NCBI GenBank assembly: GCA_002083615.1
Contig: MSXO01000041.1
Coordinates: 1-25,068 of the forward strand
Length of the DNA: 25,068 bases
Origin: Proteobacteria bacterium ST_bin11
GTDB taxonomy: Bacteria > Pseudomonadota > Gammaproteobacteria > Methylococcales > Methylomonadaceae
Direction: 5' to 3'
A program made the translations under genes and the position numbers. Positions 24,979 through 25,068 of this stretch are shown one piece after another. The notes under the pieces were generated by a model. It saw nothing but the letters and a program-made list of their open reading frames with translations, was not told the origin of the DNA and did no database searches. Position 1 is the stretch's first letter. Every line of letters begins with the position of its first letter.

Positions 24979-25068
24979 TGTAGTGGTCAACTTTTTTCGG
25001 ACACCAAAATAGGTTGTTGATCTGCCATTTTCATTTCATAGCGATTGGGGGCAGGTAGCCCAATGACG
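24979..25068 (-). mobile_element. Terminal fragment of an IS3-like insertion sequence
   Basis: A terminal-repeat-like end TGTAGTGGTCAACTTTTTTC starts at 24979 with the TG dinucleotide typical of IS3-family ends. Inward on the minus strand the coding sequence reads GYLPP in one frame and APNRYEMKMADQQ in the next, resembling the C-terminus of an IS3-type OrfB transposase. The element continues past the window. Classification rests on the end sequence and this short tail. Confidence 0.5.

Overview
The window looks like chromosomal DNA of a Gram-negative gammaproteobacterium of moderate GC. The evidence is an outer-membrane two-partner secretion system, a PhoX-type protein with a VPLPA/PEP-CTERM-like C-terminus, an NtrC/sigma54-type promoter and FecR-type proteins. 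The gene mix resembles methanotroph-like (Methylococcales) genomes, but nothing here proves the taxon. No rRNA, tRNA or CRISPR was seen.

Layout. (1) 378-2213 (-) is a glutaminase A fused to a STAS domain and a cyclic-nucleotide-binding domain (cNBD). It lies behind a good sigma54 promoter with two NtrC-like sites. (2) 2683-4788 (+) is a tightly packed three-gene partner-switching operon: a STAS anti-anti-sigma protein, an RsbW-like HATPase, and a SpoIIE/RsbU-type phosphatase with an N-terminal cNBD. (3) 4925-7219 (-) is a CHASE2 class III adenylate cyclase converging on that operon. Together (1)-(3) form a compact neighbourhood for cAMP, partner switching and nitrogen: one gene makes the nucleotide, two proteins carry cNBDs, and two proteins carry STAS domains. 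No sigma factor lies nearby, so the output is open. (4) 7636-16622 (+) is a two-partner secretion locus: TpsB transporter, a 1939-residue TpsA exoprotein with long internal repeats, and a secreted tandem FecR-type protein. (5) 16774-17007 is a 234-bp non-coding element with 27-bp imperfect terminal inverted repeats and a perfect 8-bp target duplication (a MITE) that carries a REP-like long hairpin. (6) 17207-18646 (+) is a PhoX/DUF839 protein with a VPLPA-CTERM-like anchor, an operator-like half-site array upstream and a strong terminator downstream. (7) 18983-21150 (+) is eutBC, ethanolamine ammonia-lyase, without other eut genes.

The right quarter (21151-25068) is looser. It holds a small cysteine-rich ORF, a DUF1902/HicB-like protein, an endonuclease/exonuclease/phosphatase-family enzyme, a probable lipoprotein, a small hypothetical ORF, a HAD/NIF-type phosphatase, a 42-residue lysine-rich protein, and at the edge the end of an IS3-like insertion sequence.

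The most notable item is the glutaminase-STAS-cNBD fusion beside a complete RsbV/RsbW/RsbU-like switch and an adenylate cyclase. The sequence suggests glutamine breakdown is tied to both NtrC control and cAMP/partner-switch signalling. The MITE and the unpaired C-terminal cysteines of TpsA and its FecR neighbour are secondary leads.
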